Below, piece by piece: positions 41,402-50,996 of a stretch of DNA of 64,000 nucleotides. Source of the stretch: an uncultured Bacteroidia bacterium (GTDB taxonomy: Bacteria; Bacteroidota; Bacteroidia; Bacteroidales; UBA932). Below the pieces are notes generated by a model. It was not told the origin of the DNA, ran no database searches, and was given only the letters and a program-made list of their open reading frames with translations. The translations under genes and the position numbers were made by a program. Position 1 is the stretch's first letter. The number at the start of each line of letters is the position of its first letter. The DNA lies in the NCBI GenBank assembly GCA_902784435.1, contig CACZUR010000004.1, forward strand, positions 35,425 through 99,424, given 5' to 3'.

Positions 41402-41717
41402 GATGGAAACGGGTGCAAACAGATGGTCCTGGCTCAAGCGCAGCGAGCACAATTACCTGCTGCCCTTCGTCATCGTGGTCACCGTGCTGGTGGCCCTGTG
41501 GCTGCTTTTCTTCGCGCACAACAGTGTGCTCAACTGGATCAAAGCCTCGGTAGAGGAACAGAACCAGAAGAAGGAAATGGCACGGTTGCAGGAAGAAATA
41601 GACCGGATGGACCAGGAAATTGCCGCGCTCAAAGGCAACCGGGATTCCCTGGAAACCTTTGCCCGGGAAACCTATCACTTTGCCGCCCCCGGAGACGATG
41701 TATATATCGTAGAATAA
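41391..41717 (+). CDS. FtsB/DivIC-like septum formation initiator protein
   Basis: 108-aa bitopic protein: short basic cytosolic N-terminus, one membrane segment (LLPFVIVVTVLVALWLLFF), then a periplasmic coiled coil (EEQNQKKEMARLQEEIDRMDQEIAALKG) and a short conserved end (RDSLETFARETYHFAAPGDDVYIV). This is the layout of FtsB/DivIC, which bridges FtsL and FtsQ in the divisome. The start may be 41391 (overlapping the CPBP gene by 11 nt) or ATG 41403. The last 43 bp overlap the convergent folP gene. Confidence 0.9.
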   Translation: MQSKMETGANRWSWLKRSEHNYLLPFVIVVTVLVALWLLFFAHNSVLNWIKASVEEQNQKKEMARLQEEIDRMDQEIAALKGNRDSLETFARETYHFAAPGDDVYIVE

Positions 41718-42511
41718 AGCCGGGCGGTGTGCACGGCGGCCGCCACATCGTGGACGCGCAGCCAGGTGGCACCTTTCTCCAGTGCGGCAAACTGCACCAC
41801 TTGCGTAGCGGGCATCGCCTCTTCCGGGGTGATGCCCAGTTTTTTGTATATCATACTTTTGCGGGAAACGCCTGCGAGCACCTCCTGCGGGAAGGCCGAT
41901 ACAATGCGGTCCAGTCCGCGCAGCACTGCGTAATTCTGGTCCAGGTCCTTGCCGAAGCCGAAGCCCGGGTCCAGGATCCAGTCCCGGAGGCCGGCTTCCG
42001 CTGCCTTGAAGGAAAAGGCTCGGAACCAGGCGATGATTTCTTCTACGGTGGCACAGGAAGGGCACATGGCCACATAGGGCAGTCCCAGGCGGCCCACCGT
42101 GGAGAGCATCTCCGGGTCCCATTCTCCACCGCCCACATCGTTCACCATAAAAGGGCCGATGAGATCATAGGCCCGGCTCACAATCCCGGCCCGGTATGTG
42201 TCGATGGACAGCATGGGGATGGAAGAAGTATTTCCGGGGGCATCGGCCTTCTTTTTAGCCCCCGGAAATACTTCTTCCACCCCAGATGATAAACGATGCA
42301 GCACGGGCTCCAGGCGGCTCCATTCCTCTTCCAGGGACGGCTGCGGAGCGCCCGGACGCGTAGAGCAGGCGCCCAGGTCCACGACATCGGCCCCCTCGGA
42401 AAACTGCATCCGTATGCGGTCCAGGGCATGATCGGCCCCTGCGCGGCTTCCGGCATAGAAGGAATCCGGCGTCAGGTTCACGATGCCCATGATATGGATG
42501 CGGCCCACCAT
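41675..42511 (-). CDS. folP: Dihydropteroate synthase with palindromic insert
   Basis: 278-aa folate enzyme joining pABA to dihydropterin pyrophosphate; target of sulfonamides. Motifs: IMGIVNLTPDSFYAGSR, VVDLGACSTRPGA (pterin and PPi site), LSIDTYRA, NDVGGG, ILDPGFGFGKDLDQN and GVSRKSMI. Between the VLHRL helix and LSIDTYRA there is an insert of about 22-26 residues (GVEEVFPGAKKKADAPGNTS) encoded by a nearly perfect palindrome. It ends 43 bp inside the convergent ftsB-like gene and starts immediately after the DoxX gene. Confidence 0.94.
   Translation of the reverse strand: MVGRIHIMGIVNLTPDSFYAGSRAGADHALDRIRMQFSEGADVVDLGACSTRPGAPQPSLEEEWSRLEPVLHRLSSGVEEVFPGAKKKADAPGNTSSIPMLSIDTYRAGIVSRAYDLIGPFMVNDVGGGEWDPEMLSTVGRLGLPYVAMCPSCATVEEIIAWFRAFSFKAAEAGLRDWILDPGFGFGKDLDQNYAVLRGLDRIVSAFPQEVLAGVSRKSMIYKKLGITPEEAMPATQVVQFAALEKGATWLRVHDVAAAVHTARLYSTIYTSSPGAAK
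42216..42283. repeat. Palindromic element inserted in folP (E4)
   Basis: Arms of 21 bp are perfect (42221-42241 and 42258-42278), extending to 26 bp with one mismatch (42216-42283). The 16-nt loop, read on the minus strand, is TAAAAAGAAGGCCGAT, matching the core TAAAGAGAAGGCCGAT of the nrnA copy but in the opposite orientation relative to the gene. The whole element is translated in frame. Confidence 0.9.
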
Positions 42512-43567
42512 TTACACCAGGATGAGCAGGGCCAGCAGGCCCAGGAGATAGCCTTGGGATACGATTCTGCGGTGCACCATTTCCCGCGTAGAGACGTTTA
42601 CGGGATTGTCGGCTACCACCTCGGGGAGATTCTCCGGGAAAGCGCCGGCCATCCAGTTCAGGATGAGTTCTCCGTCGCAGAAATAGCTGCCGCCGCCGTT
42701 GGAACGGTTCAGGGTGATGAGGGTTTTGTAGTCGGCGTAATAGAGGGGAATGTCCTCCGGGATGCCCAGCGTGGCCGTCTGGGCGGGGTAGGAGGCTACC
42801 AGCAGCAGGGGAGTGGCCCCGGCGGCGGCTATCCGCTGATACTCCTCTGCCAGGCGCGCCCAGTCGGCCTTCAGGGGGTCGTAGACAGACAGCACCACCG
42901 CCTCGGCCGTGGCGGCCAGTTCGTCGTGGTAGTTACCGTCTGCGTCTGAAAAACTGAGCATCGGGTAAGCGGAAAAGTCTACGTCGGCATCCTCTTCCAG
43001 CGATGCGTAGAGCTGGGCCCCCAGATGGTACTGCGTGAAGTTGATGCTGGGAAGGTGCGTGTTGCTGTACACCACCGCCACCACCAGGGCGGCGAAGCCC
43101 AGGCCGGCCGTTACCCATTTGCGCGTTTTGGTTTTGCCGAAGTCCCTGAGGGGCAGGAAGGCAAAGGCCGACAGGGCCACCATGACCAGGTTTTTGAGGA
43201 AACTCTGCAGGTGCGTCAGGTGGATGGCCTGCCCGAAGCAGCCGCAGTCCATGGCGGGGTTCCTGACCAGCAGCACCAGCGTGAGGAGGGTGAAAAAGCC
43301 CAGCATGCAGAAGGTGGCAATGGCGGCTATTTTCCGGAAAGCGCCGGTGATAAGCAGGATCCCCAGCGTGCCCTCTGCCAAAGCCAGTGCAATGCCCACG
43401 CCCTTGGCGGCGGGCATCAGAAAGCCCAGATGCAGGAACTTGCAATACTCCGTTACAATGAGCATGGTTCCCACCGGGTCCATGATTTTCAGGAGACCCG
43501 ACACCAGGAACACGATACCCAGCAGCGTAGCCGTGAAGCGGCGGAGACGGTTGTATCCCTTCTTCAT
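42512..43567 (-). CDS. DoxX/BT_3928 family membrane protein
   Basis: 351-aa protein with an N-terminal DoxX-like four-helix membrane domain (TATLLGIVFLVSGLLKIMDPVG, GIALALAEGTLGILLITG, NPAMDCGCFGQAIHLT) and a further helix, then a periplasmic domain of ~170 residues. This is the BT_3928-type family common in Bacteroidota; the CGCFG motif suggests quinone or thiol redox chemistry, as for MauE/DoxX relatives. The ATG at 43567 overlaps the tmk stop codon (ATGA); an upstream ATG at 43576 is less likely. It is followed without a gap by folP. Confidence 0.85.
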   Translation of the reverse strand: MKKGYNRLRRFTATLLGIVFLVSGLLKIMDPVGTMLIVTEYCKFLHLGFLMPAAKGVGIALALAEGTLGILLITGAFRKIAAIATFCMLGFFTLLTLVLLVRNPAMDCGCFGQAIHLTHLQSFLKNLVMVALSAFAFLPLRDFGKTKTRKWVTAGLGFAALVVAVVYSNTHLPSINFTQYHLGAQLYASLEEDADVDFSAYPMLSFSDADGNYHDELAATAEAVVLSVYDPLKADWARLAEEYQRIAAAGATPLLLVASYPAQTATLGIPEDIPLYYADYKTLITLNRSNGGGSYFCDGELILNWMAGAFPENLPEVVADNPVNVSTREMVHRRIVSQGYLLGLLALLILV

Positions 43568-44244
43568 GACAGGCATGCGTCTACGGTGGAACGGACTTTG
43601 GCAAAAATGGCCTCGGGAGGCAGCATGCGGCCGTTTTCGTCGGCACAGTCTATGCGCAGGAACTTGCTGTCACGGCTGCTTTCCTCCACGTACAGGCTGC
43701 GCACCCGCTTCTGGAATTCGATGGAGGCTTCGTGGATGTCCTGCGCCCCATCCAGGTAGTTGCGGTCTGCGCCGTCCCGCTGGCGGTTCAGGCTTTCTTC
43801 TACAAAGCCGATGGGAACGTCCAGGAAAAGGTTCAGGTCCGGCACCGGCAGCTCAAAATCTCCGTACTCGGTATGGAAAATCCAATCCCTGAGCCGGTTG
43901 CGTTCTTCCGGATTCTGCAGCTTGGCGCACTGATAGGCAATGTTGGAATACACATAGCGGTCCAGCAGGACAGTCTTTCCCGCCTGCAGGGCTTCCCGGA
44001 GCAGGGGCGCCGCGCGGTGACGGTCTTCGGCAAAGAGCAGGGCCACCAGCTGGGGGTGAACCTGTTCATTGGAGCCGAAGTCTCCCCGCAGGAAGCGGGA
44101 GATGAGGTCTCCGTACACCGGGGCTTCGTAGCGCGGGAAATGGATGTATTCCAACGAACCGAAGCGCTCGGTCAGATACGCTTTCAAGAGTTTTACCTGG
44201 GTCGATTTTCCGGCCCCGTCCAGTCCTTCCAGTACAACCAGCAT
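43564..44244 (-). CDS. tmk: Thymidylate kinase
   Basis: 226-aa dTMP kinase. P-loop VVLEGLDGAGKSTQVKLL, DRx motif in LLDRYVYSNIAYQ, and a lid region SLNRQRDGADRNYLDG. It phosphorylates dTMP to dTDP. Size is at the upper end for the family. It overlaps the DoxX gene by 4 nt and starts 5 nt after the cotH stop codon. Confidence 0.94.
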   Translation of the reverse strand: MLVVLEGLDGAGKSTQVKLLKAYLTERFGSLEYIHFPRYEAPVYGDLISRFLRGDFGSNEQVHPQLVALLFAEDRHRAAPLLREALQAGKTVLLDRYVYSNIAYQCAKLQNPEERNRLRDWIFHTEYGDFELPVPDLNLFLDVPIGFVEESLNRQRDGADRNYLDGAQDIHEASIEFQKRVRSLYVEESSRDSKFLRIDCADENGRMLPPEAIFAKVRSTVDACLS

Positions 44245-44249
44245 AACAA

Positions 44250-46043
44250 TTACAGTGCGTTAATGTTTGTGTCCAGCCATTGCAGGCGTTTTGAGTAGAA
44301 GTCTTTCATGTAGTCTACGGCCTCTGACCAGGAAGTGAAATTGTCCGGCGGGCTGTAGTAATAGCGGTTGGCACGCGGATTCTTTCCGCCCTCTACATTG
44401 TGGTCATAGGCCGGTGTATTGTATTCCACCAGTTTGTCAATGAAGGCGGGAATCTTGTCCAGGCGAGGTTTGACCAGGTTCCAGCGCTCTTTCAGGGCCT
44501 GCACGAAGACCGGGTCTTCGAACAGATACTGGTAATAGCTTTTCTGGGAACCGTCCCAGTCTCCGTTTTCGAAGGAACCGCCGCGGATTTTGATAAACCA
44601 GCCTTCGGGGCCGTCGTAGCCCAGATTGAAGCTGCTTCCTATGTAGCTGCAATTGCCCAGGGAGAGGTCGAAATCCCATACCATGGGCATGAACAGTTTG
44701 GTGTCCTTGTCCTTGGCAAAGTAAGTGGAAAGGCGCATGCCGCCGTCTACGTTCATGGTGAGTTCCTGCACAATATAGTTGCCGATGAAGGTGTACAGGT
44801 CCAATTTGGACTGGTACCCGGTCTCCGGGTCGAAGGAACGGGACGCCAGCAGGCGTTCCACCTCGTTCACGTAAGAGGTGATAAAGTCTATCTGTGCCTG
44901 GGCATCGGCCGAATGGTCCGGGTTGTAGCGATCTCCGAATTCCGGTTCCTTGAACTTGATTTTCTTCTGGAAAGATTCCGTGCGGAAGTAACGGTCGTAG
45001 TCCTGCTTGTTGTCAATCTCCAGCAAATAGCCGCCGTCCGTCTGTCCGGCTTCCACTACGGTGATGGGAATCTTGTTTTCCCGGTCCACTTCCTTGCCTT
45101 CCACCAGCAGGTAGCAGCCGCCGTATTCCCCGTTGAAGTACACTTCCACCGTGCGGAATTTGGGGGTCCAGGGCATGGAGACCATGCGGGCAATCCTGAG
45201 GGCTACGGCATTGCGCAGCAGCGTGGGGTCCTGGACATCGGCCAGGAGAATCCAGTCTTTGTCGCCTTTCATGCCAAAGACTTTGCGGTGCTCTTCCAGC
45301 TTGATTTTATAGGAGTGCTTGATGCCGCCCTCGGCGTCGTAGGAGGTGTTGCCGCGGCCGCGGATTCTCATGTTCAGCACCTGGGAGTCGGTCTCGTACG
45401 TCTCTGCCTTGGCCTCCCTGTACATTTCCTTGGGGTCGCGGAAGCGGATGGTTCCGTCCACCCAGGTGTATTCGCCTTCGGACAGACGTTGGGTTTCCTC
45501 TTCCCAGGTAATGTCTATGCGCGGGAAATCGGACCGGGCCGACACTTTCTTATACGTAGGATAATCCGGCAGGTCTGCGCCGCTGTCTTCCCACACGCGG
45601 TACGTGGTGGGTCCGGTTCCCGGATCAGTCCCGGGGTCTGTCCCCGGATCCGTTCCCGGATCGGCTTCCGTGTCGATGGTAATGGTACAGGTGGCGCTCA
45701 CGCGCATGTCTTTGGTGGATACGCGGATGCGGACGCTGCCCTCCTTAAGGGCGGTCACCAGGCCGTTTTCGTCTACCTTGGCATACAGCATGCCCAGCGA
45801 TTTCCATTCCAGGGCTGCCGCCGAAGCCTCTTTGGGCGTGATGCTGACACGCAGCTGCAGCGTTTCGCCGGGCTTCATCGTGTACTCCGACGGGGTGACG
45901 GAGAGCCCCGTCACTTCCAGAGTCGTTTTTCCGGCCTCCTGCCCGGAATCCGTTCCGGAAGGAATGATCTCCTTCTGTTTACAGGAGAGCAGGACTGCCA
46001 AAACCGACAGTCCTGCCATAAAACGATAAATGACTTTTTTCAT
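44250..46043 (-). CDS. CotH-kinase domain lipoprotein with Ig-like domain
   Basis: 597-aa lipoprotein: signal MKKVIYRFMAGLSVLAVLLSC, then a BIG2-type Ig-like domain (~40-128, VTPSEYTMKPGETLQLRV), a Thr/Pro/Gly/Asp linker with four DPGT repeats, and a CotH protein-kinase-like domain (~170-590) with RIRGRGNTSYDAEG, PTLLRNAVALRIARM, YFNGEYGGCYLLVE and MPMVWDFDLSLG. CotH kinases phosphorylate spore-coat proteins in bacilli; Bacteroidota copies are surface lipoproteins of unknown target. It is placed oddly between infB and tmk with 13- and 5-nt gaps. Confidence 0.9.
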   Translation of the reverse strand: MKKVIYRFMAGLSVLAVLLSCKQKEIIPSGTDSGQEAGKTTLEVTGLSVTPSEYTMKPGETLQLRVSITPKEASAAALEWKSLGMLYAKVDENGLVTALKEGSVRIRVSTKDMRVSATCTITIDTEADPGTDPGTDPGTDPGTGPTTYRVWEDSGADLPDYPTYKKVSARSDFPRIDITWEEETQRLSEGEYTWVDGTIRFRDPKEMYREAKAETYETDSQVLNMRIRGRGNTSYDAEGGIKHSYKIKLEEHRKVFGMKGDKDWILLADVQDPTLLRNAVALRIARMVSMPWTPKFRTVEVYFNGEYGGCYLLVEGKEVDRENKIPITVVEAGQTDGGYLLEIDNKQDYDRYFRTESFQKKIKFKEPEFGDRYNPDHSADAQAQIDFITSYVNEVERLLASRSFDPETGYQSKLDLYTFIGNYIVQELTMNVDGGMRLSTYFAKDKDTKLFMPMVWDFDLSLGNCSYIGSSFNLGYDGPEGWFIKIRGGSFENGDWDGSQKSYYQYLFEDPVFVQALKERWNLVKPRLDKIPAFIDKLVEYNTPAYDHNVEGGKNPRANRYYYSPPDNFTSWSEAVDYMKDFYSKRLQWLDTNINAL

Positions 46044-46056
46044 AGTTTAAGTTTCC

Positions 46057-48816
46057 CTAGAGACTGCGCTTGATCTCCACGATCTGGAAGGCTTCGATGA
46101 TGTCTCCGGGGTGAATGTCGTTGTAGCGCTCCAGGCCGCAGCCGCATTCCATGCCGGCGGGTACTTCCTTGGCGTTGTCCTTGCCCCTCTGCAGGGAAGA
46201 CAGCGTTCCGGTATAGACTACGATGCCGTCGCGGATCAGGCGTACATCGGCCTTGTTGGTGAGTTTTCCTTCCTTGACCAGACAGCCGGCGATGGTGCCC
46301 ACCTTGGAGATCTTGAAGGTCTGTTTCACCTCTGCGGTAGCAGTGACCTCTTCCTTCTTCTCCGGCTCCAGCATGCCCTCGATACCCTCCTTCACTTCGT
46401 TGATACAGTCGTAGATCACGGAGTACAGGCGGATTTCGATGCCTTCCTTCTCGGCGGCGCGACGGGCTTCGGCGCTGGGACGCACCTGGAAGCCGATGAT
46501 CACGGCGTCGGAGGCTTCGGCCAGCAGGACATCGCTCTCGCTGATGGCACCCACAGCCTTGTGGATCACGTTCACCCGCACTTCCTCGGTGGAAAGCTTG
46601 ATGAGGGAGTCGGACAGGGCTTCCACGGAACCGTCCACATCGCCCTTGACGATGACGTTGAGCTCCTTGAAGTTGCCGATGGCGATTCGGCGGCCGATTT
46701 CCTCCAGCGTGAGGTGCTTCTGGGTCTTGATACCCTGGATGCGGATGAGCTGTTCGCGGCGCTGGGCGATGGATTTGGCCTCTTTTTCGTCGGCCATGAT
46801 GTTGAACTTTTCACCGGCGGCTGGTGCGCCGTTCAGGCCCAGCAGGCTCACGGGCGTGGAAGGACCGGCGCTTTGCACCTTCTGTCCGCGCTCGTTGTAC
46901 ATGGCCTTTACGCGGCCGTAGTAGCTGCCGGAGATGATGACGTCGCCCACGTTCACGGTGCCGTCCTGCACCAGCACGGTGGCCAGGTAGCCGCGGCCCT
47001 TGTCCAGGGAGCTTTCGATGACGGCGCCGCTGCCCATCTTGTTGGGGTTGGCCTTCAGTTCCAGGAGGTCGGTCTCGAAGAGCACCTTCTCCAGAAGCTT
47101 GTCCACGTTCAGGCCCTTCTTGGCCGATATTTCCTGACACTGGTATTTACCACCCCAGTCTTCCACCAGGATGTTCATCTCGGAGAGCTGACGGCGGATG
47201 GTGTCCGGGTTGGCGCCGGGCTTGTCTATCTTATTGATGGCGAAGACCATGGGAACGCCGGCGGCCTGTGCGTGGGCGATGGCTTCCTTGGTCTGGGGCA
47301 TCACGGCGTCGTCGGCGGCGACGATGATGATGGCCAGGTCTGTCATCTGGGCGCCGCGGGCACGCATGGCCGTAAAGGCTTCGTGGCCGGGGGTGTCCAG
47401 GAAGGTGATGTGGCGGCCGCTGGGCAGCGTCACATTGTAGGCGCCGATGTGCTGGGTAATGCCGCCGGCCTCACCGGCGATCACATTACTCTTGCGGATG
47501 TTGTCCAGCAGGGAAGTCTTACCATGGTCTACGTGACCCATCACGGTAATCACCGGGGGACGTTCCACCAGGTCTTCCTCGCGGTCGGGCTCCTGCTGCT
47601 GCACTTCCTCGGACAGCTCTGCGGTGACGAATTCCACCTTATAGCCGAATTCCTCGGCCACCAGGACCAGGGTTTCGGCGTCCAGGCGCTGGTTGATGGA
47701 CACCATCATGCCCAGGGACATGCAGGCGCCGATCACCTTGACCACGGGGGTGTTGTTCATCAGGGTGGCCAGGTCGTTCACCGTCACGAATTCCGTGACC
47801 TTGAGCACCTTGTTCTCTGCGGCGGCGGCTTCCATCTCTTCCTGGGAACGCAGGGCGGCAATCTCGCGCTTCTCCTTGCGGTGCTTGGCGCCGAAATTGT
47901 TGCGCGTGCTCTCGTTCATCTTGGCGTATGTCTCCTTCACCTGCTTCTGGATTTCCTTCTGCAGTTCTTCCTGCTCGGCCTCCGTCATGGCCGGTTTGAA
48001 ACGGTCGCCCTTCTTGCGGCCCTTGCCCTGGGCCTGTTCGGCCTTTTTCTTGTCTTCCTTCTTCTTGGGATTCTTGTCGGCCTGCACCTTGGTCACGTCC
48101 ACCTTCTGGGGACCGCTACTCTTGATGCGTTCGCGCTTCTTGCCCTTCTTGGGGTCAAACTGGGTGAGGTCTATCTTACCCACCACCTTGAACGGGGCAG
48201 CTTCGGTCTGGGAAGGCGTTTCCGCGGGGGTCGGGGCGGGGGATTCGTCTTCCTTAGGGGCTTGCACGGGCTCCGGTTCGGGTTCTTTTTCCGCTTCGGG
48301 TTCGGGCTCTTCCACGGGCTCGGGTTCGGGTTCTGCCACCGGTTCCGGTTCGGGCTCCTGCACGGGTTCGGGTTCCGGTTCTGCCACCGGCTCAGGTTCC
48401 TGCACGGATTCGGGTTCCGGTTCTGCCACCGGCTCGGGCTCCTGTACGGGCTCGGGTTCTTGCACCGGCTCGGGTTCGGGTTCTGCCACGGGCTCAGGTT
48501 CCGGTTTGCGGGACAGGTTGTTGCTCTTGATCACGGTGATGCGCTCCGGCTCGTACTCGTCCTCATCGGCCTCCGGCTTCCTGTTGGCGGCCTTGTCCAG
48601 GATTTCCGTGAGCTTCACGTCCACCTTTTCCGCGGCTTCCTTCAGCTCCAGGTCCTTGCCGAATTTCTTGTGCAGTTCCGGCAGGTATTCGTCCGACACC
48701 TTCAGGTTCGGATTGGCGTCCTCGATGCCGGCGCCTTTGGAATTGAGGAACTCCACCAGGGTGTCAAGCCCGATGTTGAATTGTTTGATCAGTTTCGATA
48801 GTCTGATTTCTGCCAT
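46057..48816 (-). CDS. infB: Translation initiation factor IF-2
   Basis: 919-aa IF-2. The N-terminal IF2N domain ([21 protein letters not shown]) is followed by a Pro-Glu-Val repeat tract (residues ~105-180, units such as EPEPVAEP and EPVQ) and a basic region; the G domain has [12 protein letters not shown] (G1), [10 protein letters not shown] (G3), NKID (G4); then domains II-IV, ending with the fMet-tRNA-binding C2 domain. It delivers initiator tRNA to the 30S subunit. Length is on the long side because of the repeats. It is preceded by nusA (31 nt). Confidence 0.96.
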   Translation of the reverse strand: MAEIRLSKLIKQFNIGLDTLVEFLNSKGAGIEDANPNLKVSDEYLPELHKKFGKDLELKEAAEKVDVKLTEILDKAANRKPEADEDEYEPERITVIKSNNLSRKPEPEPVAEPEPEPVQEPEPVQEPEPVAEPEPESVQEPEPVAEPEPEPVQEPEPEPVAEPEPEPVEEPEPEAEKEPEPEPVQAPKEDESPAPTPAETPSQTEAAPFKVVGKIDLTQFDPKKGKKRERIKSSGPQKVDVTKVQADKNPKKKEDKKKAEQAQGKGRKKGDRFKPAMTEAEQEELQKEIQKQVKETYAKMNESTRNNFGAKHRKEKREIAALRSQEEMEAAAAENKVLKVTEFVTVNDLATLMNNTPVVKVIGACMSLGMMVSINQRLDAETLVLVAEEFGYKVEFVTAELSEEVQQQEPDREEDLVERPPVITVMGHVDHGKTSLLDNIRKSNVIAGEAGGITQHIGAYNVTLPSGRHITFLDTPGHEAFTAMRARGAQMTDLAIIIVAADDAVMPQTKEAIAHAQAAGVPMVFAINKIDKPGANPDTIRRQLSEMNILVEDWGGKYQCQEISAKKGLNVDKLLEKVLFETDLLELKANPNKMGSGAVIESSLDKGRGYLATVLVQDGTVNVGDVIISGSYYGRVKAMYNERGQKVQSAGPSTPVSLLGLNGAPAAGEKFNIMADEKEAKSIAQRREQLIRIQGIKTQKHLTLEEIGRRIAIGNFKELNVIVKGDVDGSVEALSDSLIKLSTEEVRVNVIHKAVGAISESDVLLAEASDAVIIGFQVRPSAEARRAAEKEGIEIRLYSVIYDCINEVKEGIEGMLEPEKKEEVTATAEVKQTFKISKVGTIAGCLVKEGKLTNKADVRLIRDGIVVYTGTLSSLQRGKDNAKEVPAGMECGCGLERYNDIHPGDIIEAFQIVEIKRSL

Positions 48817-48847
48817 ATATAACCCCCTATACTTTCTAAATTAAACG

Positions 48848-50119
48848 CTATTCTTCTTCAAATTCTTCCTTCAGGATGCGAAGGACATCCTCTACGGTCT
48901 CGTCCTCCAGGTCTGCGCGGGTGGCAATTTCCTGGGGATCCAGGGCCATGACGCTGCGGGCGGTGTCGCAGCCGATGGACTGCAGCCGTTCGATCACCCA
49001 AGGGTCGATCACGTCCGTGAACTCGCTCAGGAGCACATCGTCCTCCTCTTCCTCGTTCTGCGGAATCTCTCTCCAGACTTCGATCTCACGGCCGACCAGC
49101 ATGCCGGCGAGTTTGATGTTCACGCCGCCCTTGCCGATACCCTTTTTCACTTCGTCGGCCTGCATATAGACCTTGATCTTCTCTTCGGGGCTGCTGCCCA
49201 GGTCGATGCGGGAGATGCGGGCGGGATTCAGCGCACGCTGGATCATGAGCTGCGGGTTGGTGGTCCACTGGATGACGTCGATGTTCTCGTTGCGCAGTTC
49301 ACGCACGATTCCCATGATGCGGGAACCCTTCACGCCGATGCAGGCGCCGATGGGGTCGATGCGGTCGTCGTAGGATTCTACGGCCACCTTGGCCCGCTCG
49401 CCGGGGATGCGCACTACCTTCTTCACGGTGATGAGTCCGTCGTAGATCTCCGGGACTTCCATCTCGAAGAGCTTCTCCAGGAAGCTGTCCGTAGTGCGGG
49501 ACAGGACGATGTAAGGCGTGGTGTTGTTCTTCATTTCCACGCTCTTGATGATGGCGCGCACGGAGTCGCTCTTCTTGAAGTGCTCTCCGGGGATTTGCTC
49601 GCTCTTGGGCATGCGCAGTTCGTTGCCTTCCTCGTCCAGGATCAGGACCTCGTTCTTCCAGGTCTGGTATACTTCGCCGGTGAAGATTTCGCCCACGCGC
49701 TCGGAGTATTTCTTGTACACGTTGGCTTTCTCGATGTCCATGATGCGGCCCTGCAGGTTCTGCCGGATGTTCAGGATGCCGCGGCGGCCAAAGGAAGAGA
49801 GGGAGAGCTTGCGGGTGAAGGTGTCTCCGATTTCGTAGTCGTCGTCACCGGTCTCGGCGGCAATCTCTTCCACGGTAATCTGGGTCACAGGGTCTTCCAC
49901 TTCCTCTACCACCTCGAAGTTCTGGTAGATTTCGCAGTCTCCCTTGTCCACGTTGATAATGACGTCGAAGTTGTCTGCGCTGCCGTAGGTCTTGGCCAGC
50001 TGGGTCAGGAACACATCCTTCAGCACGCCCAGCATAACCGGACGGTCGATGCTCTTTTCTTCCTTGAAATCCTTGAATGCGTCAATCAAGGTGATTTCTT
50101 TCTCTTTTTCTTTTGCCAT
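48848..50119 (-). CDS. nusA: Transcription termination/antitermination factor NusA
   Basis: 423-aa NusA: N-terminal RNA-polymerase-binding domain, S1 domain (ERVGEIFTGEVYQTW), KH1 and KH2 (DPIGACIGVKGSRIMGIVREL and GVNIKLAGMLVGREIEV). After KH2 come acidic and helix-hairpin-like residues (SIGCDTARSVMALDPQEIATRADL). It modulates pausing and termination. It is in the classic rimP-nusA-infB order, 15 nt after rimP. Confidence 0.96.
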   Translation of the reverse strand: MAKEKEKEITLIDAFKDFKEEKSIDRPVMLGVLKDVFLTQLAKTYGSADNFDVIINVDKGDCEIYQNFEVVEEVEDPVTQITVEEIAAETGDDDYEIGDTFTRKLSLSSFGRRGILNIRQNLQGRIMDIEKANVYKKYSERVGEIFTGEVYQTWKNEVLILDEEGNELRMPKSEQIPGEHFKKSDSVRAIIKSVEMKNNTTPYIVLSRTTDSFLEKLFEMEVPEIYDGLITVKKVVRIPGERAKVAVESYDDRIDPIGACIGVKGSRIMGIVRELRNENIDVIQWTTNPQLMIQRALNPARISRIDLGSSPEEKIKVYMQADEVKKGIGKGGVNIKLAGMLVGREIEVWREIPQNEEEEDDVLLSEFTDVIDPWVIERLQSIGCDTARSVMALDPQEIATRADLEDETVEDVLRILKEEFEEE

Positions 50120-50134
50120 TGGTCTATGTTTGTA

Positions 50135-50602
50135 TTATTTGAATTCTATGTAAGGTGTGACCGAGTTTACGTCGGCCAGGGCAAAGACATCTTCGTGCGA
50201 CACCTTTTCCTTTTTCTTCTTGCCTTCCACGGCCTCCAGCGCGGTGTACTGCAGGGTGATGCTGTCTTCCGTGGCGGCGGCCAGGGTGGCCAGGATGCGC
50301 TTCCCGCCCTTGAGCTTCACGTCTACCTGCGTGCCCACGGCCTTCAGGTACTGCCTGTACACCTTGAAGGGCCTGTCCAGGCCGGCCGATGAAACGGTGA
50401 GGGCATAGTCTTCCACGTCCTGGTCGAAGGCCTCGTGCATCACCTTGTCAATGGCACTGCAGTCTTCCCAATCCACCTCTCCGGCTTCCTTCTCGATGAT
50501 TATCTCAATGTCATTGTCCTTGGAAACCGTCACTTCCACCAGAAAGCAACCCCTTTCCGCAATGGCGGCATTCACAGCCCCGATGATCTGTTCTTTTGTC
50601 AT
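50135..50602 (-). CDS. rimP: Ribosome maturation factor RimP
   Basis: 155-aa RimP, needed for 30S maturation. The N-terminal domain has FLVEVTVSKDNDIEIIIEKEAGEVDWEDCSAIDK and the family motif YALTVSSAGLDRPFKVYRQY, followed by a C-terminal Sm-like barrel. It is the first gene of the run rimP-nusA-infB-cotH-tmk-doxX-folP and has its own TAnnTTTG promoter. Confidence 0.94.
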   Translation of the reverse strand: MTKEQIIGAVNAAIAERGCFLVEVTVSKDNDIEIIIEKEAGEVDWEDCSAIDKVMHEAFDQDVEDYALTVSSAGLDRPFKVYRQYLKAVGTQVDVKLKGGKRILATLAAATEDSITLQYTALEAVEGKKKKEKVSHEDVFALADVNSVTPYIEFK

Positions 50603-50656
50603 AGCCTTTATAAAAAAAAGATAGGGGACCGTCGTCCTCTATCTCGTTCACGGGTG

Positions 50657-50664
50657 CAAATATA
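50657..50664 (-). promoter_or_regulatory. -7 promoter element of the rimP-nusA-infB operon
   Basis: CAAATATA reads TATATTTG on the minus strand, 54 nt before the rimP start codon. Confidence 0.65.
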
Positions 50665-50836
50665 CGAAGAATATTTGAAATAGCCAAAAATTCCGGGCCG
50701 ATAATCCGGAAATGCCTTTTTATCTTCTTTTGCCTCTTATGGTATTATCTTTCATACCGTTGCCTTTCATACATTGCCTTTCATGCATGACCGGGCTGCC
50801 CTTAGAACCTTGGAACGGGTCTTCACCGATTATTTT

Positions 50837-50996
50837 GGCGCAGGTCGGGGCGCGGATGGCGCAGGTTTAATTCTGATGCCGATGCCTGCGCCATGAATCT
50901 CCATCCTGTGCGTTCTGGTGGCGCAGGCATAAGCCATAAAATCCAGCCTGCGCCATATACGTTGCGACCTGCGCCATCTAGGCTCTGACCTGCGCC
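50837..50996. repeat. Cluster of GGCGCAGG / CCTGCGCC octamers
   Basis: Seven copies of one octamer in 160 bp: GGCGCAGG at 50837, 50858 and 50920, and CCTGCGCC at 50885, 50947, 50968 and 50989. Some neighbours are spaced 21 bp. It occupies the 447-bp gene-free gap 50603-51049 between rimP and the wbqC-like gene. Upstream of it is a short run of CTTTCATnC repeats (50750-50785). I see no coding potential in this gap. Confidence 0.75.
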
